From positions 2,294,001-2,358,000 of the forward strand of contig OZ244895.1 of the NCBI GenBank assembly GCA_965221555.1: DNA of 64,000 nt. Direction: 5' to 3'. Below are positions 1 to 9,578 of the stretch, one piece after another. Under the pieces are notes generated by a model, which made no database searches, had not been told where the DNA came from, and was given only the letters and a program-made list of their open reading frames with translations. The position numbers were made by a program, and so were the translations under genes. Source of the stretch: JAJEAD01 sp965221555 (lineage in GTDB: Bacteria; Pseudomonadota; Gammaproteobacteria; HK1). Numbering within the stretch: the first letter of the stretch is position 1; every line of letters starts with the position of its first letter.

Positions 1-112
1 TTTCGTGGACATCTACTACGAACGCTATCACTGGCCGGCGTTCAACGTGGCCGACTCGGCCATCTGCATCGGGGCGCTACTGCTGGTCCTTCAGGCCTTC
101 GCAGAGCGGTGA
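1..112 (+). CDS. lspA: Lipoprotein signal peptidase (signal peptidase II), 3' end only
   Basis: Only the last 36 codons are present, ending in TGA at 110-112; the gene enters from the left edge. The translation contains FVDIYY and HWPAFNVADSAICIGA, the conserved C-terminal block of LspA, including the Asp of the NVAD motif that forms half of the catalytic dyad, followed by the last transmembrane helix. LspA is an inner-membrane aspartic protease that cleaves prolipoproteins before the lipidated cysteine. Putative lipoproteins elsewhere in the window (MltD, NlpD, BamE) would be its substrates. The usual downstream partners fkpB and ispH are not here; fadD follows instead. Confidence 0.9.
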   Translation, partial: FVDIYYERYHWPAFNVADSAICIGALLLVLQAFAER

Positions 113-137
113 GGGCGATGCCGCGGCGGTGCTCGCC

Positions 138-143
138 TATAAT
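138..143 (+). promoter_or_regulatory. Perfect -10 hexamer upstream of fadD
   Basis: TATAAT lies 31 bases before the fadD start codon, in the short lspA-fadD gap. The region where a -35 box should sit (about 115-120, GCGATG) is a poor match, so promoter strength is uncertain. Transcription would start near base 150. Confidence 0.45.
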
Positions 144-173
144 GCGTCGCCGACCCTCACGAGGACTGCGAAC

Positions 174-1859
174 ATGAGCCGCGTCTGGCTGGATAGCTAC
201 CCCGAGGGAATCCCGCACGAAATCGACCCGGATGCGTTTCCGTCGATCCCGGCGATGGTCGACGATGCGATCGATCGTTACCGAGACCGCCCCGCGTTCA
301 CGAACATGGGAGCGAGTCTCAGCTTCGGCGACCTCGACGTGATGAGCGGGCGCTTCGCCTCCTGGCTTGCGCACGAAGCGGGCATCGAGAAGGGCGACCG
401 GGTGGCGATCATGCTGCCCAACCTTCTGCAGTACCCGATTGCGCTCTTCGGAGCGCTTCGCGCGGGGGCGGTCGTGGTCAACACCAACCCGCTCTATACG
501 CCCCGCGAGCTCGCCCACCAGCTCCAGGACTCCGGCGCCCGCGTGGTCGTGGTGCTGGAGAACTTCGCCAAGGTGCTTCAGGAGGCCATGGACGGTGGAA
601 GCGAGGTGGAAACGGTCGTCGTGAGCACGGTCGGCGACATGCTCCCCGCGCCGAAGTCGTGGCTGGTGAACTTCGTGGTCCGATACGTGAAGAAGGCGGT
701 GCCGCGTTACCGCCTGACCCACAGCGTCCCGTTCAAGCAGGCGCTGGCGCGCGGGTCCAGGCCTCGGCGTTCAGTCGATCTCGGGCCGGACGACCTCGCG
801 TTCCTCCAGTACACCGGCGGTACCACCGGGGTCTCCAAGGGCGCGATGCTGACGCACGGCAACATGGTGGCGAACGTCCTGCAGTCGAAGGCCTGGATCG
901 GCTCCGTTTTCACCGACGATTCCGAAGGGATCATCACCGCGTTGCCGCTCTACCACATCTTCGCCCTCACCGCGAACTGCCTGACCTTCATGTGCATCGG
1001 GGGCGTCAATCATCTCATCACCAATCCGCGGGACCTGCCCGCCTTCGTGCGTGAACTGTCGCGCCTTCGCTTCAGCGCGTTGCCCGGGGTGAACACCCTC
1101 TTCAACGGACTGCTCAACACTCCCGGCTTCGACGCCATCGACTTCTCCCGACTCAAGCTCTCCCTCGGAGGGGGCATGTCGGTGCAGCGCGCGGTGGCGC
1201 AACGCTGGCAGGAAGTCACGGGGTGCCCTCTGCTCGAAGCCTATGGCCTTACCGAAGCCTCGCCCGCGGTGTGCATCAATCCCCTCGATGCGCAGAGTTA
1301 CAACGGCACCATCGGACTGCCCATCTCGTCGACCGAGGTGTGCATACGTGACGACCAGGGCAAGGTCGTGGCCCAGGGCGAGGCGGGGGAACTCTGCGTG
1401 CGCGGACCGCAGGTGATGCGCGGTTACTGGAATCGCCCCGACGCCACCGCCGAGTGTCTGGACGCGGACGGGTGGCTCGCCACCGGGGACATCGCCGCCA
1501 TGGACGAACGGGGCTTCGTGAGCATCCTCGATCGCAAGAAGGACCTGATCCTGGTCTCCGGGTTCAATGTGTATCCGAACGAAATCGAACAGGTGGCGGT
1601 CTCCCACCCCGGGGTGCTGGAGGCGGGGGTGATCGGAGTGCCCGACGACCACTCCGGGGAAGCGGTGCGCCTGGTGGTGGTAAGGAAGGATGAAGGACTG
1701 AGCGAAGAGTCGCTGCGGGCCCATTGCGAGGCCCAGCTCGCCGCCTACAAGCGGCCGAAGAGCGTGGTCTTCGCCGACGAGCTACCGAAGAGCAACATCG
1801 GCAAGGTGGTGCGTCGCGAGCTGCGCGAGCGTTTCGGCGAGTCGGCGCCGGGAACCTGA
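174..1859 (+). CDS. fadD: Long-chain fatty acid--CoA ligase FadD
   Basis: Activates long-chain fatty acids with ATP and CoA to acyl-CoA for beta-oxidation, at the inner face of the membrane. The 561-residue product has the length of E. coli FadD and resembles it from the first residues (MSRVWLDSYPEG) onward. The AMP-binding P-loop YTGGTTGVSKGAM lies near residue 213, the acyl-AMP motif EAYGLTE follows, and the C-terminal DRKKDLILVSGFNVYPNEIE block near residue 453 is characteristic of FadD. I chose the ATG at 174 because GAGGA sits eight bases upstream and the homologous N-terminus starts there; an in-frame start at 129 would add 15 unsupported residues. It is convergent with lpxH. Confidence 0.95.
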   Translation: MSRVWLDSYPEGIPHEIDPDAFPSIPAMVDDAIDRYRDRPAFTNMGASLSFGDLDVMSGRFASWLAHEAGIEKGDRVAIMLPNLLQYPIALFGALRAGAVVVNTNPLYTPRELAHQLQDSGARVVVVLENFAKVLQEAMDGGSEVETVVVSTVGDMLPAPKSWLVNFVVRYVKKAVPRYRLTHSVPFKQALARGSRPRRSVDLGPDDLAFLQYTGGTTGVSKGAMLTHGNMVANVLQSKAWIGSVFTDDSEGIITALPLYHIFALTANCLTFMCIGGVNHLITNPRDLPAFVRELSRLRFSALPGVNTLFNGLLNTPGFDAIDFSRLKLSLGGGMSVQRAVAQRWQEVTGCPLLEAYGLTEASPAVCINPLDAQSYNGTIGLPISSTEVCIRDDQGKVVAQGEAGELCVRGPQVMRGYWNRPDATAECLDADGWLATGDIAAMDERGFVSILDRKKDLILVSGFNVYPNEIEQVAVSHPGVLEAGVIGVPDDHSGEAVRLVVVRKDEGLSEESLRAHCEAQLAAYKRPKSVVFADELPKSNIGKVVRRELRERFGESAPGT

Positions 1860-1942
1860 ACACGATACTCGGCCCGTCTTGTTCGCAAGCGGGCACCTGG
1901 CTGCCGCGAACCAGGTAATGGCTGCGATACCGCGCGCAAAGG

Positions 1943-2683
1943 TCAGCGGCGGACTTCGATGCGATCCTCGAGGGGTTCGCTTCTAAACCCCGCCTCGTTC
2001 CACACCAGCACGCTGCCCTGCTCGTACCAGTCCCCGAGAACGATGCGGGTGGCGCGCTCCCCCGCACACTCGATGACGTGCACCGCCGGTCGATGGGTGT
2101 GGCCATGAATCATGCATCGAGTGCCGGTGTCCAGAAGCATGTGCTCCACCGCCTCCGGCGTTACGTCCATGATCTCGGAGGTCTTGAGGCGCGTGGCCTC
2201 CCGCGAGTCATGGCGTAGCCGCGCCGCGTGCTCCAGGCGCGCCGGCAGGGGCAGACGCAGGAACTCCGCCTGGCGCCGCGGGTCGCGGGCCTGGCGGCGA
2301 AAGGCCTGGTAGTCCTCATCCCGAGTGCACAGCACATCGCCATGCAGCGCGATGACGAGAGTGTCCGGCACTTCGACTCGGGCGGGCTCGGCCAGCAGGC
2401 GACAGCCGCTCTCGCGTTCGAAGCGCGAGCCGAGCAGGAAGTCGTGATTGCCGTGTATTACGTGGATCGGGAGACCGGATTCGCAACGCCGGCGCAGCGC
2501 GCCGACGACCTGAGGGTGAGGCTCGCGATCGTCGTCGTCTCCAAGCCACAGATCGAAGAGGTCCCCGAGTATGTAGAGCGCGTCCGCGGCCCGCGTCTCG
2601 TGGTCGATAAAAGCGACGAAGCGCTCGACGATGTCCGGGCGCTCTCGGCTCAAGTGGACATCGGAGACAAAGAGCGTGGTCAT
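1943..2683 (-). CDS. lpxH: UDP-2,3-diacylglucosamine diphosphatase LpxH
   Basis: Calcineurin-like metallophosphoesterase of lipid A synthesis: hydrolyses UDP-2,3-diacylglucosamine to lipid X and UMP at the inner membrane. In the 246-residue product the metal ligands fall in the expected order: D8 and H10 in SDVHL, D41 in GDLFDLW, N79 in HGNHD, H114 in LHGD, and the HGHTHRP block near residue 197. The start at 2683 gives the canonical MTTLFVSDVHL; an open frame extends 34 codons further upstream but enters the repeat element at 2719-2902, so the longer form is unlikely. It shows that the organism makes lipid A. It is followed (convergently) by fadD. Confidence 0.95.
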   Translation of the reverse strand: MTTLFVSDVHLSRERPDIVERFVAFIDHETRAADALYILGDLFDLWLGDDDDREPHPQVVGALRRRCESGLPIHVIHGNHDFLLGSRFERESGCRLLAEPARVEVPDTLVIALHGDVLCTRDEDYQAFRRQARDPRRQAEFLRLPLPARLEHAARLRHDSREATRLKTSEIMDVTPEAVEHMLLDTGTRCMIHGHTHRPAVHVIECAGERATRIVLGDWYEQGSVLVWNEAGFRSEPLEDRIEVRR

Positions 2684-2718
2684 CGCCCGACGCGCGGAGC
2701 CCGCGGTCCAAGCACTCC

Positions 2719-2902
2719 AGCCGGCATGTTCCACCGATTTCTCAACTCGCGAACACCAACATGTTCGCGGTTGCGAGCCTCCCACCGTCGCGCCGCTTCG
2801 AAGCAGTGTCTACTACGCTTTCCGCAGCTTTGGGTCGGTGCGCCCCGCCAACACGGCATCTTGACGCCCGAAGCAACCGAAATCGGTGAAACATCCGGGC
2901 CA
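2719..2902 (+). repeat. Intergenic repeat element, copy A (184 bp)
   Basis: First of five related elements. The left end has GCATGTTCCACCGATTT, the right end AAATCGGTGAAACATCCGGG; these are imperfect inverted repeats of each other. The interior shares CTCAACTCGCGAACACCAAC and CACGGCATCTTGACGCCCGA with copy E. It fills the space between the cyclophilin gene and lpxH. Orientation is arbitrarily called plus, the same as copies D and E. Confidence 0.85.
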
Positions 2903-2950
2903 GGTCTCCGGTCGGGACCTTGGGGCGGATTGAAAAAAAGCCTCGAGCGC

Positions 2951-3586
2951 CTATCCCTCGACCACCGTGGCGCGCTCGATGACGATGTCCTGCTGCGGTA
3001 CGTCGCGATGGCCCGAGCGCGCGCCGGTAGGTGATTGCTCTATCCGTTCGACGACATCCATGCCATCGACGACGCGGCCGAACACGCAGTATCCCCACCC
3101 TTCCCGGGTTTCCGACTTGAAGTCGAGAAAGTGGTTGTCGTTCGTGTTGATGAAGAACTGGGCGGTGGCGGAGTGAGGATCCTGAGTACGCGCCATCGCG
3201 ATGGCGCCGGTCCGGTTGCTCAGAGTGTTGTTTGCTTCATTGCGGATGGGAGCGCGGGTTGCCTTGGGCGTCATGCCGGGCTGGAGCCCGCCTCCCTGGA
3301 TCATGAATCCCTGGATGACCCGGTGAAAGATGGTGCCATCGTAGAAACCTTCTTCGACGTAGCGAAGGAAGTTGGCACTCGTTTCGGGAGCGTGCTCCGT
3401 CTCGAGTTCAAGCGTGATGTCACCAAACGTCGTCTTCAGTATGACCATGGGCATGTTGTCGGCTGCGTGGGCGCCCGCCACGCTCAGCAGAAGCCCGAGC
3501 AGGCCGGCGAGGAGGTGAGGCGGCACAGTCTTCTCCGCGTTTTCTTGGGGGTGGAGTCGGCATGATAGCGGCTCGTGGCGCTTCAT
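2951..3586 (-). CDS. Exported peptidyl-prolyl cis-trans isomerase, cyclophilin type
   Basis: Cyclophilin fold from about residue 43 to the end: VILKTTFGDITLELE, the catalytic FHRVIQGFMIQGG with its active-site Arg and Gln, and IAMARTQDPHSATAQFFIN. It catalyses proline isomerisation. A hydrophobic segment LLAGLLGLLLSVAGAHA before the domain looks like a signal peptide, so a periplasmic PpiA-like location is inferred. The start is uncertain. ATG at 3586 gives 211 residues with a long leader; an in-frame GTG at 3526 preceded by GGAGAA would begin just at the hydrophobic segment but lack a basic N-terminus. Copy A of the repeat family lies immediately downstream, between this gene and lpxH. Confidence 0.88.
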   Translation of the reverse strand: MKRHEPLSCRLHPQENAEKTVPPHLLAGLLGLLLSVAGAHAADNMPMVILKTTFGDITLELETEHAPETSANFLRYVEEGFYDGTIFHRVIQGFMIQGGGLQPGMTPKATRAPIRNEANNTLSNRTGAIAMARTQDPHSATAQFFINTNDNHFLDFKSETREGWGYCVFGRVVDGMDVVERIEQSPTGARSGHRDVPQQDIVIERATVVEG

Positions 3587-3758
3587 GCCTACTTGGAAGC
3601 GGAACCACTCTTCCTCAATGAATCGATCGCGGCGCCACGAGGCCGCCGCGCTCCAAGCTCCTGAATCCGCGAGGGTTCTTGACAAACTCGCCAGTGGGGT
3701 GGTTTCATCGCGGTGGCGTTAATAAATCGGTATAAGTAATGCTGGATGGGGATTGTCG

Positions 3759-6700
3759 ATGAAGAACTCAAAGAAGATCTCGAACACCTTGCGCTCCTTG
3801 GGCCATCGAGTTCGCGCTCTCCGCCGGGGAGGGAGAGTGAAACCCCTTTACGTAGCACGCGGCACACGGCCCCTTGGCCTTGCCGCGCTGTTCCTGCTCT
3901 TGGCGGCGCCTTTCAGCGAGGCGCAGGCGGCGGCTCCGCAGATCGAGCGATGGGAGCGCCACAGCCCGAACACGGACGGGCCTGTCTACAACGTGAGCGA
4001 AGTGACGTGGCGTCTCCAGTTCGACCAGTGGGTCGACGATGTGAACAATGACTTCCAGCTGGAGAATTGCAGCGGGTGCAACCTCAGAATCAGTCCTTCC
4101 AACGGCCGAGGAGAGGTTTTTTTGGTGACAATCTCCGGTGACGCCTTGGACGACAGGAATCACGATGTCACGCTGAGCATCAGGAGCAATCATGATATCC
4201 GGAATGCCAACGGTGAGCGTCTGCCCAATAACAGACGCCATGGTACGGTCATCCATGAACCGGTATACACAATTCGAAACAAGCCCTATGTCCATAACAT
4301 TACTCGGTACAACCCGACTCAGTATGACACCAATGCAGACACACTGACTTTTCGATACGAATTCACTGAGCCGATGAGGAATGTTGACAAATCAGACTTT
4401 TATATCGAGAACTCAAGCGCCGATATTACTTCACTGACAACCAGTGATGACACGGTATATCTCATTGAGGTATCAGGCGGAAATCTACCAAACATGAATG
4501 GTAGATTAAGGATATATCTGGAAAGAGATCACGATCTGGAGGATGCCGATGGTCACGAACTGGTAACCAGAGGCCCACAGCATGGTGACGATAGAGCTTA
4601 CAGAATAGACAATATAGCTCCCAGATACCGTTACAGCTCAAGACATGAACCTTCGGGGAGAAGGACAACCGGGCACAGTGTAACGTTTCTTATCAAATTT
4701 GATGAAGATGTTGCGCCGCAAACCAATCAATTTTCCTTGGTAAACGATCGTCCGACGTTTTCGGAGTGGCCCCTTGCCACGTCTGCGACATCGGTCACGA
4801 AACACGATAACAAATCGAATGAATGGCTGGTGACTTTCAGCGATCTGCAAAATATCGACTCCTACGCATCGATCTATTTGAACGAACACCTCAGTGACAG
4901 AGTGACGGATCTGGCGGGGAACCGGGCTGACGGTACCTTCCACTACTATACGCAGGATGAGCTGAATTTCTTTTTGGAGCAATTTTACGATATCGATAAC
5001 ATACATCCGGTCATGCACCTCGTTAATCTTGGCGATTACGTGACAGACAGGTTTGTCGATTTCCGAATGGACTGGAATGAAATCGTGTTCAATTTCGTGG
5101 CGGGGGACATCGACGTGGACGGAGGAAGCATCTCCTCCTTCCACGATAGATATCATGCAAACCTAAGATTCAGCATGCGGCTGACGGCGGACGAGGAAGG
5201 AAGCGTGACGATCTCGGTACCGCAAAACCGAGCGCAGGATCGCCTGAACAACGCAAACATTGCTTTCTCCAAAACAGTGATCTTCGACTGGACGGCGCCC
5301 AGGGTAACTTCCATTGCGCGGCAGAATCCGACAAATCGCCTGACGAACAGCGACACCTTGAAGTGGAGAGTGACCTTCAGCGAACCGGTCCAGAATGTCG
5401 GTGTCAATCACTTTGCCTTGTCGGGCGCCACCGGCTCGTTGACGGTGGAGGAGGTTCAGGGGACATCGGGGTCGCAATATGACGTGACTGCCAAAGACGG
5501 CAGCCTTGCGAACTACAATGGGGAAGTCTCACTCGGTCTGAAGGCAGAACAGGATACTTCCGTCCAGAGTATTGCCGATGCGGCGGGTAATGCGTTGACC
5601 AACACAGCGGTGGTCGGAACCAATGACGACTATCTGCTGGAAAATACACCACCCGAGGTGATTTCGATCACGCGGCAGGATCCGTCAAGCGTCCTGAGCC
5701 GCTCAACCGCTCGCGTGACGAACAGCGACTCGGTGACATGGAGAGTGTCGTTCAGCAAGCCGGTTCGGGATGTGGATGCGGGAGACTTCACCTTGTCGAA
5801 CGCCACCGGCACGCTGACGGTGGCGCATGCGCCGGGGTCGTCGCAAACGCGATGGGATGTGACCGCCGCCGACGGGAATATGGCGAATTTCGATGGCGTC
5901 ATTTCTCTAGGTTTCGACCCCGATCAGAATATCGCCGATTCGGTCGGCAATGTCCTGACGAACAAGACGCCCACCGGAACGAATGAAGACGACTATCTCC
6001 TGGACAACACCGCGCCGAAGGTGGCCATCGAGGGGGTGCCGGGGACAACGACTGGCCCCTTTACGGCGACGCTGCGCTTCAGCGAGGCGGTGAATGGTTT
6101 CGAGATCGGCGATATCGCCGCCACTGGGGCTACCCTGTCGGACTTCACGGCCACGCAAGCCGGACGGGTGTGGACGGTACGGATGACGCCGAATGCCGAT
6201 TACCGTCTCGCTATCGCGGCCGGGGTCGCCGCGGACGCAGCCGGCAACGGCAATCTCGCCAATGATGGCGAGGGTGCCCGGGGAATCCAATTGGCGGCGG
6301 GCGCGGGGCTGGTCCTGACACCGGAGAGCCTGACGATCGCGGAAGGCTCTTCGGGAACCTTCGAGGTGTCGCTGACGGCGCTTCCGACCGGGCCGGTGAC
6401 GGTGGCGCTCTCCTCGTCCAACAGCGATTTGACCCTGGAACCCTCCAGTCTGACCTTCACGACTTCCGACTGGAGAGTTGAACAGACGGTGACCGCGAGC
6501 GCAGTCGAGGACACCGACGCGGCCAACGAGAGCGCGACACTCACCGTCGATCCCTCGGGCGGTGGCTATGACGCCGTCGCGGACGGGTCGGTGGTGGTGA
6601 CGGTGACCGACCGGGATGCGCGGCTCAATGTGGCGCCGGTGAGCCTGACCATTCCGGAAGGCTCGTCGGAGAGCTTCACGGTGGCGTTGGCGGCGGTGCC

Positions 6701-9578
6701 CACTGGGCCGGTGGAGGTGGTGCTCTCATCGGACAACAGAGATGTGGATTTGGCTCCCTTCAGGTTGAACTTCACGACCTCCAATTGGAGCGTGGAGCGG
6801 AAGGTGACGGTGAACACGGCCCGTGACGATGACGCGGGCGACGACAGCGCCTCGCTCGGTCTCGCGCTCTCGGGCGGGGGTTATGATGGCGTGTCGGGGG
6901 GGTCGGTTTCGGTGACGGTGCGCGACGACGACGCCGGGCTGATCGTGATGCCGCAAAGTCTGACCATGCTGGAGGGCTCGTCGGAAAGCTTTACGGTGGC
7001 GCTGGCGGCGCTTCCGACCGGGCCGGTGGAAGTGGCGCTCTCATCGAACAATGACGATGTCACCCTCGATCAGGAGACATTGACTTTCACGCCGTCCGAC
7101 TGGGATGCGCCACAGACGGTGACGGCGCGCGCGGGCCGGGACCTCGACGTGGAGGACGACCGCGCTACGCTCGGTCTCGACCCTTCGGGCGGGGGTTACA
7201 ACCGTCTGGCGGACGTCTCGCTGGCGGTGACGGTAAGTGATGACGACCTGTCGGACGCGGGGCTTACGGTGATCCCGGCACGTCTGACGATCCCGGAGGG
7301 CTCGTCAGAACAATTCACGGTGGCATTGGCGACGGCCCCGCAAGGGCGGGTGAGGGTACCGGTATCGTCGAACCATGGCGAGGTGATCGCGACCCCCGCC
7401 GAGCTTGTCTTCACGCCCTCGGACTGGAACGTGCCGCAGACGGTGACGGTTCACGTGAAGGAGGACGAAGACGCGGAAGACGAGAGCGCCACGCTCGGCC
7501 TCGATCCCTCGGGTGGGGGCTTTGATGGCCTGGCGGAGGGTTCGGTGTTGGTGACGGTGACCGACAGCCAGGTAGCCGGCGCGGGCCTGATAATGCAGCC
7601 CGAGAGCCTGACGCTTGCGGAAGGTTCGTCGGGGAGCTTCACTCTGGCGCTGGCGGCCCTGCCGAAGGGGCTGGTGACGGTGGCGCTCTCGTCGGACCAC
7701 GGCGATGTAACCACGAGTCCCGCCGAGCTTGTCTTCACGCCCACGAACTGGGATGTGGCGCAGACGGTGACGGTCCGCACGGACGAGGATGCCGACGAGG
7801 AGGAGGAGAGCGCCACGCTCACTCTCGATCCCTCGGGCGGGGGTTATGACGACCTCGCGGATGGCGCGCTGCCGGTGACGGTGATCGACGGCCAGGTAAC
7901 TGGCGCGGGCCTGGTGATAGAGCCTCGGAGCCTCACGCTTGCGGAGGGTTCTTCGGGGAGCTTCGCGGTGGCGCTTGAGGTCCTGCCGAAGGGGCCGGTG
8001 ACGGTGGCGCTCACGTCGGACCATGACGATGTAACCACGAGTCCCGCCGAGCTTGTCTTCACGCCCTCGGACTGGAATGTGGCCCAGACGGTGACGGTCC
8101 GCGCGGCCGAGGACGGCGATGAGACGCACGAGAACGCCACGCTCACCGTCGATCCCTCGGGCGGCGGCTATGACGCCGTGGTCTCCGGGAGCGTGGCGGT
8201 GCGGGTGGAGGATGGCCCCGCGTCGCAGACGCAGGCGGAGCGGCGTCTGGCGGAGCCGGCGCTGGTGGATGTGGGGCTCGACACCCTGTCGGGCATGTCC
8301 GCGGCCATGAAGGGTCGTTTCGGCGGCTGCGAGAGCGCGCTGACCTTGGCCGGCGAGACGGTGCGCAGCGGCGATTCGGAGTCGGAGGCCGGGGACGGCG
8401 ATGGCGAACGGCAGATGACGCCGGCCGAGGCGCTCGGCGCGAGCGCGTTCCGCTGGTCGGCCGGTTGCGGCGGGGCCAAAGACCGAAGCTGGACCGTCTG
8501 GGGCCATGGCGATCACGCGCATTTTGGCGGCAGCCTGGCGCAAGGCCGCTATGACGGCGCGCTGAGTACCGCATGGCTCGGCGTGGATCGCTATGTGAGT
8601 GAGTACCTGGTGGCCGGCGCGGCGTTGTCCCGGGGGCAGGGGAGCACGGACTTTGACCGCTTCGGCCTCGCCGAGGAGACGACGGAGCTGACCACCCGGC
8701 TGACGGTCGGCTGGCCCTATGTGCGCCTCGAGACCAGAGGGGGCGGGGCGCTGCAACTGGTGCTGGGCGTCGGCAGCGGCACGGCGGAATATCGCCGCGA
8801 AGGCCAACGCACGGAGGAGGCGAGTCTGGATGCGTTGCTGGCCTCGGTGAGCGGCGAGGCGCCGTTGTGGCGCGGCGAGGGCTTGAGCCTGCGCGCGACC
8901 GGGGCGCTGGAAGTGGCGCAGATGAAGACCGGGGGCGGCGCGAGCGGCGTCCTGGGCGGCCTGCGGGCGGAGGGCACGCGTCTGCGCGCCGGCCTGGAGG
9001 CGGAGCGCAGCGCGTTTCGGCTGGGGACGCTGTCACTGGCGCCGCATGGCGCGGCGGCGGTGGCCCACGACGCGGGCGACGGGCTCGACGGCACCGGGCT
9101 TGAGCTCTCCGGTGGTTTCAGGGTGGCCACGGCGGACCCGCGCTTCGGCCTGAGCGCCTCGACGCGCTGGTTGGCGCTGCATTCCGCCGATCGGCGGCGG
9201 CACTGGGGCGCCAGCGTGGAGGCGGTCTGGAAGGCCACTGAGAACGGTCGCGGCCTGTCGCTGTCGCTGGCCCCGACCTGGGGCCTGCAGGGCGAGGGCG
9301 CGTTGCAAGGGTCGGATATCTTCGCGAACCTCGAGGACGAGCGCTCGGACGGCGGCGCGGCGTTGGCCTCGCGCCTCGACTACGGGATGGCGACGTTGCG
9401 CGGGGGGCTGTTCACGCCCTTCGTCGAACTCGCGGTCGGCGAGAGCCGCCGCCTCACCACCGGCACGGAGTTCGAATGGGGCACCGACCTCGCCGCCACC
9501 CTCACCGGTGAGCGTCGCGAAGCCCCCGACCGAGCGCCCGACCACCGCCTCGGACTCGATCTGCGCCTGCGCTTCTGA
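3759..9578 (+). CDS. Giant repetitive surface protein with C-terminal beta-barrel-like domain (autotransporter-like)
   Basis: 1939 residues. Residues 1-57 form an extended signal peptide (basic N-region, then LGLAALFLLLAAPFSEAQA). Residues about 60-840 hold a series of bacterial Ig-like modules, each opening near a TAPRVTSI or TPPEVISI type segment and containing TNSDTLKWRVTFSEPV-like strands. Residues about 848-1485 are six tandem Calx-beta-like repeats of 104-108 residues. Residues about 1575-1939 alternate polar and aromatic/aliphatic residues and end in LDLRLRF, with a terminal Phe as in outer-membrane barrels. I infer a type V-like surface adhesin; no enzymatic domain is seen. ATG at 3759 follows GGATGGGGA with good spacing; an in-frame TTG at 3753 is less likely. 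Bases about 4100-5300 are AT-richer than the flanks. Confidence 0.85.
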   Translation: MKNSKKISNTLRSLGHRVRALRRGGRVKPLYVARGTRPLGLAALFLLLAAPFSEAQAAAPQIERWERHSPNTDGPVYNVSEVTWRLQFDQWVDDVNNDFQLENCSGCNLRISPSNGRGEVFLVTISGDALDDRNHDVTLSIRSNHDIRNANGERLPNNRRHGTVIHEPVYTIRNKPYVHNITRYNPTQYDTNADTLTFRYEFTEPMRNVDKSDFYIENSSADITSLTTSDDTVYLIEVSGGNLPNMNGRLRIYLERDHDLEDADGHELVTRGPQHGDDRAYRIDNIAPRYRYSSRHEPSGRRTTGHSVTFLIKFDEDVAPQTNQFSLVNDRPTFSEWPLATSATSVTKHDNKSNEWLVTFSDLQNIDSYASIYLNEHLSDRVTDLAGNRADGTFHYYTQDELNFFLEQFYDIDNIHPVMHLVNLGDYVTDRFVDFRMDWNEIVFNFVAGDIDVDGGSISSFHDRYHANLRFSMRLTADEEGSVTISVPQNRAQDRLNNANIAFSKTVIFDWTAPRVTSIARQNPTNRLTNSDTLKWRVTFSEPVQNVGVNHFALSGATGSLTVEEVQGTSGSQYDVTAKDGSLANYNGEVSLGLKAEQDTSVQSIADAAGNALTNTAVVGTNDDYLLENTPPEVISITRQDPSSVLSRSTARVTNSDSVTWRVSFSKPVRDVDAGDFTLSNATGTLTVAHAPGSSQTRWDVTAADGNMANFDGVISLGFDPDQNIADSVGNVLTNKTPTGTNEDDYLLDNTAPKVAIEGVPGTTTGPFTATLRFSEAVNGFEIGDIAATGATLSDFTATQAGRVWTVRMTPNADYRLAIAAGVAADAAGNGNLANDGEGARGIQLAAGAGLVLTPESLTIAEGSSGTFEVSLTALPTGPVTVALSSSNSDLTLEPSSLTFTTSDWRVEQTVTASAVEDTDAANESATLTVDPSGGGYDAVADGSVVVTVTDRDARLNVAPVSLTIPEGSSESFTVALAAVPTGPVEVVLSSDNRDVDLAPFRLNFTTSNWSVERKVTVNTARDDDAGDDSASLGLALSGGGYDGVSGGSVSVTVRDDDAGLIVMPQSLTMLEGSSESFTVALAALPTGPVEVALSSNNDDVTLDQETLTFTPSDWDAPQTVTARAGRDLDVEDDRATLGLDPSGGGYNRLADVSLAVTVSDDDLSDAGLTVIPARLTIPEGSSEQFTVALATAPQGRVRVPVSSNHGEVIATPAELVFTPSDWNVPQTVTVHVKEDEDAEDESATLGLDPSGGGFDGLAEGSVLVTVTDSQVAGAGLIMQPESLTLAEGSSGSFTLALAALPKGLVTVALSSDHGDVTTSPAELVFTPTNWDVAQTVTVRTDEDADEEEESATLTLDPSGGGYDDLADGALPVTVIDGQVTGAGLVIEPRSLTLAEGSSGSFAVALEVLPKGPVTVALTSDHDDVTTSPAELVFTPSDWNVAQTVTVRAAEDGDETHENATLTVDPSGGGYDAVVSGSVAVRVEDGPASQTQAERRLAEPALVDVGLDTLSGMSAAMKGRFGGCESALTLAGETVRSGDSESEAGDGDGERQMTPAEALGASAFRWSAGCGGAKDRSWTVWGHGDHAHFGGSLAQGRYDGALSTAWLGVDRYVSEYLVAGAALSRGQGSTDFDRFGLAEETTELTTRLTVGWPYVRLETRGGGALQLVLGVGSGTAEYRREGQRTEEASLDALLASVSGEAPLWRGEGLSLRATGALEVAQMKTGGGASGVLGGLRAEGTRLRAGLEAERSAFRLGTLSLAPHGAAAVAHDAGDGLDGTGLELSGGFRVATADPRFGLSASTRWLALHSADRRRHWGASVEAVWKATENGRGLSLSLAPTWGLQGEGALQGSDIFANLEDERSDGGAALASRLDYGMATLRGGLFTPFVELAVGESRRLTTGTEFEWGTDLAATLTGERREAPDRAPDHRLGLDLRLRF
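6301..8214 (+). repeat. Six tandem Calx-beta-like coding repeats
   Basis: Six units begin near 6301, 6613, 6931, 7255, 7579 and 7903, with a period of about 312-324 bases. Each encodes the pattern LTIAEGSSGTF...ALP.GPVTVALSS...LTFTPSDW...QTVTV...DD...ATLTLDPSGGGYD...VTVTD. The last three units are closest to one another, as expected for recent duplication at the barrel-proximal end. Confidence 0.9.

Noticed and set aside
3679..3736. TTGACA at 3679 and TATAAG at 3731 as promoter of the giant surface protein
   Set aside because: The spacing (46 bases) is far too long for one promoter, and neither box has a good partner at 16-18 bases.
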